A DNA stretch of 64,000 nucleotides from Leuctra nigra (Eukaryota; Arthropoda; Insecta; Plecoptera; Leuctridae): positions 2,418,001-2,482,000 of the forward strand of contig OW203762.1 of NCBI GenBank assembly GCA_934045905.1, given 5' to 3'. Both the position numbers and the translations under genes were made by a program. This document shows positions 1-11,687 of this stretch, in pieces. Every line of letters starts with the position of its first letter. The first letter of the stretch is position 1. A model generated the notes under the pieces. The model did no database searches and was not told the origin of the DNA. It saw nothing but the letters and a program-made list of their open reading frames with translations.

Positions 1-2322
1 ATAAAGCGTGCGTTTTTATTTTTAACCGACTATGACCAAACACTACCGTGTATAGTCGCGTGACCAAGTCAAAGATACGCATGTAAAACGCGTCCATGAC
101 GATAATTCTAAACCTTTTTAACACAAAGCATAGTTGAATTACGAAGCACAGTGCCACTTAAATGATTTGTATGAATTACTAACATTAATTTGATGACGAA
201 TAATATTTTAATAGATTATCATTGAATATTTTTGTGAAGGTTCCGTGAATTTCATTTCTCCGCGATTTGTGATTCCAGCAGTATAGATAAAGAGTATTAA
301 AAGCTTTTCTAAAGTACCCCTCCCCCCGCCCACCGCTTAGCCTTCACTGTTGATACGGGCGAAGTTGCTATCCCGTAACACGCGACTCTGACCCTTAGTG
401 ATATTGTTTGATGGGAAATTGCATTTCCAAACATAGTCACAAGTCATTATTATTAATATTAACTGGAATAAAGTTGTAGTCCAGTTTTTATTCAGAGTTA
501 TTTTAATAAATATCAGGCTAATGAAATTTAACAGATGAACAACTAGTTTTATTTTATTATTGTTCAGCATTTCGGGCTGTCGGGCGGGGTGTGATGGGGG
601 GGGGGGGGTTGTAGCACTGCGTTGGTTTTAAATGAATTAAAATAGACTTGCTTAAATCATGTTTAGATATTCCCTCTTTGCTCTACACAGATCTGTTTAA
701 ATTTAGAATGGATTTAATGCTACGTAATCCTCAGAGAGATTCACAATATGTGAGGGACATTTAATCAATAAATACGCTACATTTTGCTATTTTGTAACGA
801 AATGTTCTCCATAAAAACCGTTCCGAATTATGTGTTTAATTTTAACAATATAATTATATTCAAATTCCCTTCCGAAAGCATAACAACAGCTTGTCTAAAT
901 GCTGGGTAGGGGGAGGGGGAGGGGAGGGGAGATTAAGAGGACATAAATTAATTTTAATTAAGGAAATGACGTCACGTGATATGATTGGGTCGACCTAGTG
1001 CGGGGAATATCTGTTGCTGCGATCTGGCGCTGCCATCGCGTGTATGTGGCGCTGCCATGCGGGGACTGGGTGAACCCGGTCGACCCAAACGTCAAGTCAA
1101 ACTCATCACAACCAAATGTCAATATTCCCACTTGTTTTGTTCACTGTTTTGGGCGAGACCGAGTTGTTGGATAGATTTTGTAGTTGAATTTTACAATGAA
1201 AATGTACCTAAATATTATTAATACAAATAGAAATGATAGGATGTCAAATATGTCTTACATGTGAAACAATTTTAGTTAAAGACCATGTCAATTTGATTGA
1301 TTTTTAAAATCTACCTGTTGAATTGATTGACCCTGTTTGATTTTCATTTTTCATTGATACAGATATTATGGTTTATGGCGCTCAACAGCGAGGTAATTTT
1401 AGTGCCAAAAATTTAAATATTCATTGAATTCATTGAAATATCGCCGGCAAATACTGGCAAACATTTCATGTTCAGAAAGTTGTGTCAATTCTTTATTGGT
1501 TTTTACTTTTTTGTAATATGTTTTTTTACTTTTAAATTAAGAATATTAACATCATAATGTTTTGGTGCCATTTGCAGAGAATGTCAAATGAATCTGTCAG
1601 TCGGTTTGGTCTACGATCACCACACTTTACAGGGATTGGAAACGGTTTGACTAGCTGGCCATGGGCCTGATCCCATTGAACACAACAAGCATAGAACAAG
1701 TGGCTGTGATGTCGCTCTCGTGACACATGTCTTTATCTCCCGCCAGAACAGAATTCAAAATGGTCGGCAATGCACCATTCTAGCAGCGGCAAGTTTGAGA
1801 AGCTCTTTCAAACCTGGCGGCAATAAAAATAAGTCTCCTTAAAATTAGATTTCAGAATAATATTTGTTTTATGAATGTTGATGTTGCTGAACACAGATTC
1901 ATTGGTATTATTTTTGTTGCGAGATGAATAGTTTTTAAGTAATTAATTTTAAAGAATAATATTTAATACAATTTTAAAACAGGAAAATTGACAATGATAT
2001 CACAATCCGCTATATTGCCATGGTAACAAAGGAATCACCATGGTAACACCATGTAACACATTGTTGGAGACTTGGAAATGACACAACAATCTTGATTCTC
2101 GTTGCCTGCCGTTTTTCCAGCCAAAATATCCAATGACATTTGAATTTCATTTTTATGAATGAAAATTTTAAATGTTGCTGGTGATAAGTGTGTTTGTCAT
2201 CGTTATTTGAGTTGATATTTACAAATTAGGTAGAATAAAATTTCACGAGACTTTCCTATTGTGTGAATCAAATTTAAACACTCCAAAAGCGTACTTTTTT
2301 AAATTTCACAGGTCACCGGCCA
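1..2322. other. Intergenic or intronic AT-rich DNA left of the first recognisable Arid5 exon
   Basis: No convincing exon was found here on either strand. The expected N-terminal part of ARID5 is absent, so its 5' exons must lie further left. The stretch holds a C-rich patch near 317-334, a run of G near 596-609, a purine-rich G/A tract near 906-932 and AT-rich filler. Two RFX X-box-like motifs around 2014-2047 are listed separately. Short open frames here look random. Confidence 0.6.
2014..2047 (+). promoter_or_regulatory. Two X-box-like (RFX) motifs, 20 bp apart
   Basis: ATTGCCATGGTAAC and ATCACCATGGTAAC share the palindromic CCATGGTAAC core typical of RFX-family X-boxes. They are spaced exactly 20 bp apart, about two helical turns. 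They lie upstream of the first visible Arid5 exon. Function is inference: a short duplicated word inside a repeat could look the same. Confidence 0.35.
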
Positions 2323-2936
2323 GAAGTAAACGGGTGGTGCAGGAAGTAATCAGGTGGTGCAGGAAGTAATCAGGTGGTGCAGGAAGTAATCAGGTGGTGC
2401 AGGAAGTAATCAGGTGGTGCAGGAAGTAATCAGGTGGTGCAGGAAGTAATCAGGTGGTGCAGGAAGTAATCAGGTGGTGCAGGAAGTAATCAGGTGGTGC
2501 AGGAAGTAATCAGGTGGTGCAGGAAGTAATCAGGTGGTGCAGGAAGTAATCAGGTGGTGCAGGAAGTAATCAGGTGGTGCAGGAAGTAATCAGGTGGTGC
2601 AGGAAGTAATCAGGTGGTGCAGGAAGTAAACGGGTGGTGCAGGAAGTAATCAGGTGGTGCAGGAAGTAATCAGGTGGTGCAGGAAGTAATCAGGTGGTGC
2701 AGGAAGTAATCAGGTGGTGCAGGAAGTAAACGGGTGGTGCAGGAAGTAATCAGGTGGTGCAGGAAGTAATCAGGTGGTGCAGGAAGTAATCAGGTGGTGC
2801 AGGAAGTAAACGGGTGGTGCAGGAAGTAATCAGGTGGTGCAGGAAGTAATCAGGTGGTGCAGGAAGTAATCAGGTGGTGCAGGAAGTAATCAGGTGGTGC
2901 AGGAAGTAATCAGGTGGTGCAGGAAGTAATCAGGTG
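2323..2936. repeat. 20-bp minisatellite, about 30 copies
   Basis: The unit CAGGTGGTGCAGGAAGTAAT is repeated head to tail about 30 times and is nearly perfect. A recurrent variant replaces AATCAG with AAACGG at several positions (for example near 2627 and 2807). Each unit contains a CAGGTG E-box and a GGAAGT ETS-like core. It lies about 300 bp upstream of the duplicated Arid5 acceptor array, probably in the same intron. Confidence 0.95.
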
Positions 2937-3206
2937 CAAATCGACGGCCCAAACCCTGGGCCGCCTTCAGTTAGCGTTTGTCTTAGAGGAATGACGTCAC
3001 AATGCGAAGTCCGTTTCCAATCCTTGTAAAGTGTGATGATCGTAGGTTTGGTGCAGGACCTGTCAAAAAACAACAATATTCTTCTGATCTAGTCATATAT
3101 TAAGTGTAGCATGATCTAATCAAAAACAGGCATAACAATATGTCTTTATAAAGGCAGAATCTTGTATAGAGTGCTGCCACATATGATGCATTCAGTGCTG
3201 CAGCTA

Positions 3207-4172
3207 AAGCGTACCGATTGTGTTGACAGGATGAAGTGCTGGCGATCTCGGAGAAGGTGGTGCTGCGGGTGGAGAATCTGCTGGACCGCATGATGGAGGA
3301 TGCTGAATGGAGCCACGGACTCTCTCTAAAGCGTACCGATTGTGTTGACAGGATGAAGTGCTGGCGATCTCGGAGAAGGCGGTGCTGCGGGTGGAGGATC
3401 TGCTAGACCGCATGATGGAGGATGCTGAATGGAGCCACGGACTCTCTCTAAAGCGTACCGATTGTGTTGACAGGATGAAGTGCTGGCGATCTCGGAGAAG
3501 GCGGTGCTGCGGGTGGAGGATCTGCTAGACCGCATGATGAAGGATGCTGAATGGAGCCACGGACTCTCTCTAAAGCGTACCGATTGTGTTGACAGGATGA
3601 AGTGCTGGCGATCTCGGAGAAGGTGATGCTGCGGGTGGAGGATCTGCTAGACCGCATGATGGAGGATGCTGAATGGAGCCACGGACTCTCTCTAAAGCGT
3701 ACCGATTGTGTTGACAGGATGAAGTGCTGGCGATCTCGGAGAAGGTGGTGCTGCGGGTGGAGGATCTGCTGGACCGCATGATGGAGGATGCTGAATGGAG
3801 CCACGGACTCTCTCTAAAGCGTACCGATTGTGTTGACAGGATGAAGTGCTGGCGATCTCGGAGAAGGCGGTGCTGCGGGTGGAGGATCTGCTAGACCGCA
3901 TGATGGAGGATGCTGAATGGAGCCACGGACTCTCTCTAAAGCGTACCGATTGTGTTGACAGGATGAAGTGCTGGCGATCTCGGAGAAGGTGGTGCTGCGG
4001 GTGGAGGATCTGCTAGACCGCATGATGGAGGATGCTGAATGGAGCCACGGACTCTCTCTAAAGCGTACCGATTGTGTTGACAGGATGAAGTGCTGGCGAT
4101 CTCGGAGAAGGTGGTGCTGCGGGTGGAGGATCTGCTGGACCGCATGATGGAGGATGCTGAATGGAGCCACGG
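3207..4172 (+). repeat. 122-bp tandem array duplicating the Arid5 splice acceptor and exon start (8 copies)
   Basis: Eight head-to-tail copies of a 122-bp unit each contain the intron end TTGTGTTGACAG followed by the first ~87 bases of the Arid5 exon. AG borders precede positions 3230, 3352, 3474, 3596, 3718, 3840, 3962 and 4084, exactly 122 bp apart. Only the last copy runs on into the rest of the exon and a good donor. Because 122 is not a multiple of 3, and a TGA lies in the open frame of the unit upstream of the last, the seven upstream copies should not give a productive reading frame. Copies differ by a few substitutions (CTGGAC or CTAGAC, GTGGTG, GCGGTG or GTGATG). Confidence 0.95.
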
Positions 4173-4291
4173 ACTCTCAGCCGTGTGGGATCCCGACACT
4201 CCGATAGACATCGAGGCCGAGAGCAAGGACCAGATGCTCTTTGAGAGCGCATTCGACTTCGACGACATTGTCAAGGAGAAGCAACTCATTG
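4084..4291 (+). CDS. Arid5: Arid5-like exon: conserved N-terminal segment
   Basis: The exon opens after TTGTGTTGACAG and reads DEVLAISEKVVLRVEDLL and onward to DDIVKEKQLI. It ends ATTG/GTGAGA, leaving one base (phase 1). Vertebrate ARID5B has a closely similar block (DEVIAVSEK, then DVLKEK) at the same place in the protein. The chosen acceptor is the last of eight tandem copies, because only this copy keeps the downstream frame open; the equivalent frame meets TGA at 3964 in the unit just upstream. The preceding exon is not visible in the window. Confidence 0.93.
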
Positions 4292-5319
4292 GTGAGACAT
4301 TTATATCCTCTCGAATGTTAATACCAACTAGATTCAGTCAGTTCTCATCACACTTCAGCGCTGTTCAAAGACTGTGAAACGTCATTACTTGGCGGCATTC
4401 CCTGTGATAAGTTAGACCTTGAAGATGGATTTCTAATTGCTCATTGTTAGCAGGGTAGACTCAGTAAAGTTATTTTACAGTTTAATTGAGCCAAAAACTT
4501 TTCCCCTAACTTGATCACTTGAGAAATTCATGATTAGTAGGTATATAGGGTGGCCGAGATTTGGGACAGGGACGAGACGTGGGACGGTACTTATAAACGG
4601 TAATTATAAACGGTACTTTTTATGATACAACGTTTAGGTACCAATATTTAATTTTGTTAACACACTTTTCACATGTATACCTGTGTAAAGAGCCAAGTAC
4701 AGGCAGATGGAAAGCACCTACTAATAGGCCACGACCGTCTCCTTCCCATCATCCTTCCTTATATTCTTCATCATCATCTCCCTATTATTAGGTTTCATTT
4801 TTATCACTCATTCATCACCATCAGCCACATTGTAGTAGGTACCAGACGGTACCAGGTAACTAATTGTCTTTCCTGACATTGACATGTGATTGTTCAAGAT
4901 TAAAACTTGTCCTGAAATTGGAATTTAATTCTCAATGTATAGATATGACTCCCAGTCCCAAGGAATTAACCATAACATTCATAAATCTTCTTCTTTCTTC
5001 TTCTTTAACTTATATATCTCATAAATCTTGATAATATTAATGTGTTATGCATATTTTAATACAATTGAAGGAAACTTGAACTGGCGAGATACCTTCGTCA
5101 AACTACAGAATGGCAACCTAAAAATATGGAGGGTTGTAGGTACTCATCAAAACATAGAGATTCATCATATCAAAATAAGAAAATAGAAGGTGAATGTTTC
5201 CGCCTTCATAGCAGGTCGGAGATTGGAATAGTTTGGATAAGAATGGGATGTTAGAGGTTGTTAAATTGGAAGTCGGCACTGTAAAGAGGTTTAAAAAATT
5301 GATAAGAAATGGAATGGAT
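4292..5319. other. Arid5 intron, mostly unannotated
   Basis: AT-rich intron sequence. About 4717-4845 resembles the 3' half of the tRNA-derived SINE seen complete at 27.7 kb (shared words such as ACTAATAGGCCAC, and a CATCATCTCCC-rich stretch). It is a diverged, 5'-truncated copy. Nothing else recognisable was found. Confidence 0.5.
4717..4845 (+). mobile_element. SINE fragment (5'-truncated)
   Basis: Shares the order ACTAATAGGCCAC, CATCATCTCCC and TCATCACCATCAGCC with the 3' body of the full-length SINE at 27674-27962. It lacks the tRNA-like head and the A and B boxes. It appears old and diverged. Confidence 0.55.
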
Positions 5320-8087
5320 GGGTCGTTCTCAAAAAAGTTGTACTTTTCAGTTCCAAAAAAGACAAAATAAAATCTAATATTTTGAAGTAAAAATTGAAAA
5401 TTGCTTGAATTTATTGATATACCTTTTAACTATTCATTCTGAATAGTGGTCAATTCTAATTTTTCATATTTTAAGTAAAAATTGCACTAATCTTTGGTAC
5501 AGTCGCCAGTTTTTCGCTAAAGCACATTCGGATTCTTTGAAAAATCCAACAATGAGGCTTAGCCATGTTTTAGTGACAGGTTTGACGCGTCTCGAAATAA
5601 ACATTGGCAACTTTGTAAGGCGAAGGGGTTGGGGAGTCATTAAACGGTCAGGTAGCTTGAAAAGAAAGTGATGAGCTTAACTCTCATACAATGAATGAAT
5701 GCCTATTGTATCCTAGATAATGGAAACCCAATGTGCTATAGCGAAAAACTGGCGACAATACTTAGTGATATTGGACTATTGGACTAAAAGTATTTTAATG
5801 ATGTTTAATAATATGTTTTATTGAGCGAGCGTAGCGAGCGTCACCACGGTACTCTTATGGCACTTTCTCTGTGTGTTTTTTTTTTTTTTTGTGGTCACAG
5901 CCCAGGTCAAACCGCACATTCAATCGATCTGAAACTTTGCACACATGCTAACGTAATCTATGCGGTCCCTGGGATCGTTTTTGGGCGGGCTCCTGTGATT
6001 GGTTCAAGTTTAAAAAATGTTATCTTTCGATTGGTTGCTCCGATTAATTTGAAATTTAGCAAAAACATTTCAACCAACATTATATACCCAATCATACAAA
6101 GTTTCAGCCAAATCCTCCCATTGGTTAAAATTTAAAACTATTTTTCATGTGATTTTTGACATTTAAACTAGAACCGATTGACCGACCAACTTAAAACTTC
6201 GCATGGTCATTGGTACCAACATTTAAGGTATTTTTGCCAATTTTCAGTCTAATCTGTCGTTATTTTCAAAAGTTTTGTCATTTTAGGGACATTTTATTCC
6301 ATAATCTTGAAATATTTGTAATATGTATAGGTACTTCATTTTCAACCCCTGCCTTCTTTAGCTTCTGCTCCAAGGTCTGTAGAGCAGCCAAGCGGTCCAC
6401 AATTTACAGTAAAACTAGCGCATATCAAATCGTATGCAGCACTAATTAACTTTGGCAGTACGAAGGCCAAATCCTCCAATTGGTTATCTTCTGATTGGTC
6501 GACAATCAAAATGTTCCGATTAAGTTCAAATTTTGCATGGTGATCAAGACCAACATTCTCTAAAATTTTACACAATATGTTAAGCCCAATCAGTCAAGTA
6601 TTTATTGTAATTTTACGAGTTTAGTAGGTATGGGTTGTCAAAAGCTGCAAAAAATATGACTTCGGAAAGTCACGACACAATGGATCTGATATTCATCCAG
6701 AGTATATGGAGATTGGAAAGTTGCAGAGAAAATCGTCTTGTGCCGTGTTGTTTATCGTGATTGGGGATGTTGCTTGTTCTGTGCTCGCTCATCAACGCGT
6801 CACACTGAGCGTTTTCCTAGTTATTACTTCAGTGCTCAATACATAATACGATATAGAAAAAAATAAACATTTAAAAATTGTATGAAATTAATCACTTTTA
6901 ATTAGCTTTTTATCTTCTGTCATGGAATGGACATTTTTCCAAAATTCAAGTAATTTGATCAAAATAAGTCAGACATAATACCGATATGATCAGTCCTTAT
7001 GATATTTAAGTTTCATGGAATGGACAATAGTTGTCCAATATTTGTAAATTACAGTTCTTAATGCATCTAAAGATTAATAAGTGATGATAATTGATGAAAA
7101 ACACTGTTGTCCATTTGCTTGATTACAGGATTAGCTAAGATTGATATGATTTCATTGTATTTTATGTAAGAAATATCGATTGCTGAAAATTAACCCCAAA
7201 ATAATTAATTTGACTGTGCTTGCATGTTCACAAAGCGTTCTGAACAAAATCTGAAGCCCATGTAAACTTAACTCATGCAAGACAGGAGATATGCCATGAC
7301 TTTACAAGGACCCTTATGGAAAAGACAAAGTCATGGAATGGACAATCTTTCTTCCAAAAATCATATTGCCGTATACAGGAACATTAAGCATGTACCTCCA
7401 TCAACATTGACTAAAGGTCACTAAAATCTATCAAAATGGGTAAGAACATGTTATTTTCATTTACTTTGAATAGCAGTTTTCAGTCACTAAACATTGTCAT
7501 GGAAGTGGACAATCTATTTTCATACGCGCCTACTGTCAATAGTAAAACAGCAACAACTTTGAAGCAGTGCGAAGTTAGCGTTGACTAGTGGTTTCAAATG
7601 TGAGATAATTGAGTGGAGTATCTAACAAGTGTCACCAACTTACAGTTTGAGGGATTTTTTAGCAATTTTCCCTTGGTAAAAAATTATTGTTATCGAATGG
7701 ACAAAAACTCTGGGACAAAACTTTTTCTGCAAATACTCAAAAACAGTAACTTCTGTTATTCCAATATAATTACCATGACATTGTTCAGACTATTCAGAGT
7801 GGATATCCACAGATTAAAATACATTAATAAAATTGTATATATTTTAAATCTTAATTTAACTGTGTGTACTTTTGCCTTGGGACATGCTTTTTCAGGCATC
7901 TCTCCAGCAATCGTCCTGAATTTCTACAAAATGATAATAATTGCACAAAAAATGGCCTGATATTTAACCTCATAAACAATTGCTGCATATAATGGACTGC
8001 GTAAAAGTATATTATCTACATTTCTTTAGCTTTAAAAAATTCTCAAAGTCTCGGACGCGAAAAGTACAACTTTTTTGAGAACGACCC
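5320..8087. mobile_element. 2.8-kb terminal-inverted-repeat element, no transposase seen
   Basis: The ends are inverted copies of a ~28-bp sequence beginning GGGTCGTTCTCAAAAAAG; the right copy ends at 8087. GGAT flanks both ends and could be a 4-bp target duplication. Inside are a foldback around GCCAGTTTTTCGCTA (5500-5762), a nested ~1-kb repeat (5818-6830), and repeated CATGGAATGGACA words near 6921, 7013, 7332 and 7498 (the last with one extra base), with a looser match near 7692. The longest internal frame (7613-7960) has no motif I recognise. It looks non-autonomous. Confidence 0.7.
5818..6830 (+). repeat. Interspersed ~1-kb repeat family R1, copy 1
   Basis: Begins with GAGCGAGCGTAGCGAGCG and ends near GCTCGCTCATCAACGCGT then GCGTTTTCCTAGT. 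A close second copy lies at 39890-40917, a diverged inverted relative at 58733-59650, and fragments near 39.6 and 63.4 kb. The body is built of a recurring phrase of the type CGATYAATTTGAAATTTTGC followed by GATTGGTTCAA. No transposase or RT motif and no clear terminal inverted repeats are visible. Confidence 0.8.
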
Positions 8088-8267
8088 GGATGTTGATGAT
8101 TAATAATTTGTGTTTAATTTTGTTTTTTTGATGGATAATGATGATTCATACCTAATTTGTATTCAATATTGTTTCTTTTAATTGTTATTCTTGGTATTGT
8201 TGTTATTATATGCAAAAGAAGTGGTTTATGGTTCGTGTGAATGTTTTCCTTACGATGTTGTTCTCAG

Positions 8268-8504
8268 ACGACTGCAAGTCTAACGCCAGCTCTGCTGTGG
8301 TTGTGTTGAGCTACCCCCGCTACTGCCGCTACCGAGGCATGGCCAAGCGACTGGCGGGCTACGAGGGCAAGTGGTCGCACAACGAGCTGGTGGTCGCGCT
8401 AGGGGGCTTCCCGGCTCCGTGCAGGGACACCAGAGTGGTCTTCTGCAAGGACACATTCGACTATCCCGACTTAGAAACACACGAACTGCTCTGCAACCAT
8501 CTCG
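8268..8504 (+). CDS. Arid5: Arid5-like exon: conserved N-terminal block with LSYPRYCRYRGM
   Basis: Acceptor TTGTTCTCAG, then AC joins the leftover G of the previous exon to make GAC. The exon reads through VVVLSYPRYCRYRGMAKRL, VALGGFPAP and FCKDTFDYPDLETHELLC, ending CTCG/GTGAGT (phase 1). Vertebrate ARID5B has LSYPQYCRYRSM, ALGG and CRDTFDHPTL in the same order, so the assignment is strong. GC content is far higher than in the flanking introns, as expected for a conserved exon. Confidence 0.96.
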
Positions 8505-8818
8505 GTGAGTCTTTCACATCCAATATGGACGCCAAGAGACTGACTACTGAGCGTGACCTGGACAAGTTAAGCAATGTTCAATATATTTTACCAACGTACT
8601 TGCTTATAGAATAAGCTTCGTTTGCATCTTCAGGACTGTTCAATGAAAGTTATTTCATAGTTTGAAATGGTTGATTAGTTTTATTTTGTCCTACAGACGT
8701 TTCGTTCTATTCCAAGCTAAGTAGTAAATATGTTTCATTGAACAGTTTCGAAGTCTGGTACGAAGCCTTGTTTCATAAGCAATTACGTTGGTAAAAGATA
8801 TTGATCAATGATCATAAT

Positions 8819-9345
8819 TAGGGGTGTTCATCAATTATTTTTTTCAAATCGATTATTGAATCGTTTTAGATGGGCATAATCGATTAATAATCGATTAAAT
8901 CGTTTCTATATGATGGGTTGTGAACACAAAGAAGAAGGAAACATCTCATTTTGTGACGGCAATATTAACCTCAATCATTTGGGAAGTCGCGTGTTTTCAC
9001 TTCCAAGAAGTCATTTTTTTATCACTGGTAAATGATAGTAAGAATGATAAATTGAAAGAAAAGTACGAAAATACACTCGAAACCCGAATATTTTGGTAAA
9101 ATAGGACGCACAAAAAAATATATAGACATTAGAAAATTGTCAACGGCAGCCATTTTGGAATTGGATTTGGATGTCTGTTAAGTTGTTCCTAGCGGAAAAA
9201 AAGTGAACTAATTTGAATTTTTGTGCGGGAAAATGTAATTTTCAGCATTTTGTTCATAAACGATTATTGGAAGCATAATCGATTAATCATTTAATTTGCA
9301 TAATCGATTAATTGAACAATTAAATCGTAATCGTGAACACCCTTA
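8819..9345. mobile_element. Non-autonomous hAT element (AATCGATTA-word type)
   Basis: Ends TAGGGGTGTTC and GAACACCCTTA form imperfect terminal inverted repeats. The 8-bp direct repeat ATCATAAT flanks both sides (8811-8818 and 9346-9353), diagnostic of hAT-type insertion. Subterminal zones at both ends carry clustered ATCGATTA and AATCGATT words. There is no transposase frame. Confidence 0.88.
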
Positions 9346-10950
9346 ATCATAATCGATTAAAAAACTCTTCAATGTCACGCTCACCATCCAGTCGGCTTAA
9401 CTAAGGGGAGCCTAGCCTAAAATAGTAAAGTTGAAGAGAGTAAATACAGAAAGAGTGAATGAAAGTGCCAAATGGATACCTATGCTCGCTCATCGAGGTA
9501 AATTGGTTTGATATTTGATTTATTTCTTATCCCCATAGTTATTGGCAGAGTTAGTGGCTAAATAAATAATTATCGAATATGGAGATTATGAAAACGTTGG
9601 AAGACTTCTTGTATTGCTGGAAGTAGCAGATTCTTAGGGTTTCTGTAACAAATAAGAAATGTGTGTTAGCTTCAAGTCAATTCCATCATAATAAAATAAT
9701 ATTGCATGTACGAGAGTTCGCATTCGATTTAAAATCGACGGGATAGTGGAAATCTCGACTTCAAGCGTAGCGTAGCGTAGATTTTGCAAAGCAAAGATTT
9801 TGCAAAGCGAAGATTTTTTTACACTGAAAAAACATATTTCTAAAGAATTGACATTAGAAGCATGCCCCTCAGACCTAGTTAAACACCCAAATTTCCATTC
9901 CAGACAGAAACCACCATATAACACTGTAGTTAACTAAAAGTGATATAACTCGGAAAATAATGTGGATAACCCATTGTTTTATGGTACGTATATTTGGAAT
10001 CAGTGTATTTTTATCTGTTTAATTATGAAGTTTCATCGAAATATCATTAACATGCAGTTTTGAAAGGAAGACTTTAATTGTATACTAGAGAGCCCTGCCA
10101 TGTAACACATGACCTTATCACAATATTTTCTGATCAAGGTATATAAGGGATGGGGCAACCCTTGAACAACTCTTACTGACGAATTGACTGATCGTGACAA
10201 TTGACTTGACCCTCACGGAACTTCCGTTCTCAATAGCAACTCAATTCTAAATCGTGATTATTTTTTTCAAAACAAACCGAAACAATAATTAAATATGAAT
10301 GGATCTGTTCAGTGAAGAATTAACCCAAATTGGCAGTTTCCAAATTAATATACTTAGAATATTGAAAACAACAACTGAAAAAGTTATGAACGAATCTAAA
10401 CGAATCCAAATTCTGAATCCGAAATCATACCTAAATGAGTTAATTATACGAAACAAATACGCAACATAAAAAATTACAGCACAATCAAAGATTTCCAACA
10501 TTAAAAAATATATGCTAAGAAAACACGGGACACACTATCAAGTTTATATGAAAGCAGAGTGAAGAGCATTTCTGTCGTTGTCTGACTACTCTCACGTGAC
10601 CTTACTTTCCTCACTGCTATTTGGTCATGATCGAAAAAGCACAAAGTATACTTGAATCCCATGGTCAAGACTGAGTAGTAGAATTTAATGCGATTTTATT
10701 CAGGTCACCACATAATAAGATTCAACCTGATTATATAAATGTACGCATCTCTGCAGAAATCACAACAATTAACCACAATACAAGTTTGATTCCTAAATAG
10801 TACTTTCAGTTTTCAATATACTCAAATCATTTTTAAAATGCGATGTGACCTAAAGAGGTACACTCGGGCAAAATGTCCAACATCAGAAAAGTTATCTTGC
10901 GCCCCCCTCCCCCCACCCCACACAACATTTTCAACCCCCAAAATAACATC

Positions 10951-11142
10951 TAATAGACAACATCATAAATTATCTAGTTAGCTCTGCTTTTCAAAAAATT
11001 TTATATGCAGTACCGTGATCCTCATATCTTTTAGTGTTTTTCAACAATGGATCATAACCATAATAGATACTTGGATCACGGTACTGCATATGAAAATTTT
11101 TGAAAAGCAGAGCTAACCAGATAATTTATGATGTTGTCTATT
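10951..11142. mobile_element. Foldback MITE with ~80-bp arms
   Basis: Left and right halves are near-perfect inverted copies: TAATAGACAACATCATAAAT through CAGTACCGTGATC at left, and the complement at right, around a short AT-rich loop. The RNA or single strand would form a long hairpin. No coding capacity. Confidence 0.85.
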
Positions 11143-11337
11143 ACATTTTGTTGCCTTTCCAAGTGGTTCTATTTAGTCAAGGTCCACAGAGTTAAATTGT
11201 ATTTTCTTCACTGCCAATGGATTCACTGCTTCCTGAAGTTTCAAAGTTTCGAAAAAAGTATGTTTTTCCATGATATTGTGCATTCCATGCAATATCTCTC
11301 GAAATACTCAACGGATTCGATTGAAATTGTGTGCACT

Positions 11338-11343
11338 TTATTT
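11338..11343 (-). terminator. Possible polyadenylation signal for the nested gene
   Basis: TTTATT on the + strand gives AATAAA on the - strand, about 230 nt beyond the stop at 11574-11576 that ends the last frame if the exon reads through its donor. Weak evidence. Confidence 0.3.
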
Positions 11344-11687
11344 GGCTCGAAATTATCTACAGGAAGAGTCCGGGTTTGACTAAAATTGAGCTAAAATGAC
11401 GATTTCTATAGAGGTCTATCGTAACAAACCTTCCGAGCTCAAGGTCAAAACTTCAGATTAATAGAAGTGATACCTTCTTTCATCACTGATCTTTACGTGC
11501 CTGAGGGCAAATGCCAAAACAAAATGCCAATAAAACTGTATACCTTCATAATTGAAGGATTATCTTTGCTCCTCTATTGTTTTCGAGGGAAGAAAAGGTA
11601 GTGCCAAAAAATAGTCGAAAGAGGCGTGGAAAGTAGGAATTCCAAGTAGAAAAATGATTTACACCATGAAGAACGTACTCCACACAC

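Noticed and set aside
2323..2936. Possible CRISPR array
   Set aside because: Units are contiguous with no unique spacers; the context is a eukaryotic intron. It is a minisatellite.
3100..4289. Series of - strand open frames of 63-118 residues repeating MRSSRSSTRS-type sequence
   Set aside because: They are antisense shadows of the 122-bp Arid5 exon duplication; the + strand copy matches ARID5.
11577..11687. Read-through of the nested gene's last exon to a stop as its true C-terminus
   Set aside because: A good AAG/GTGTGT donor precedes it and the extra residues look random; kept only as an alternative.
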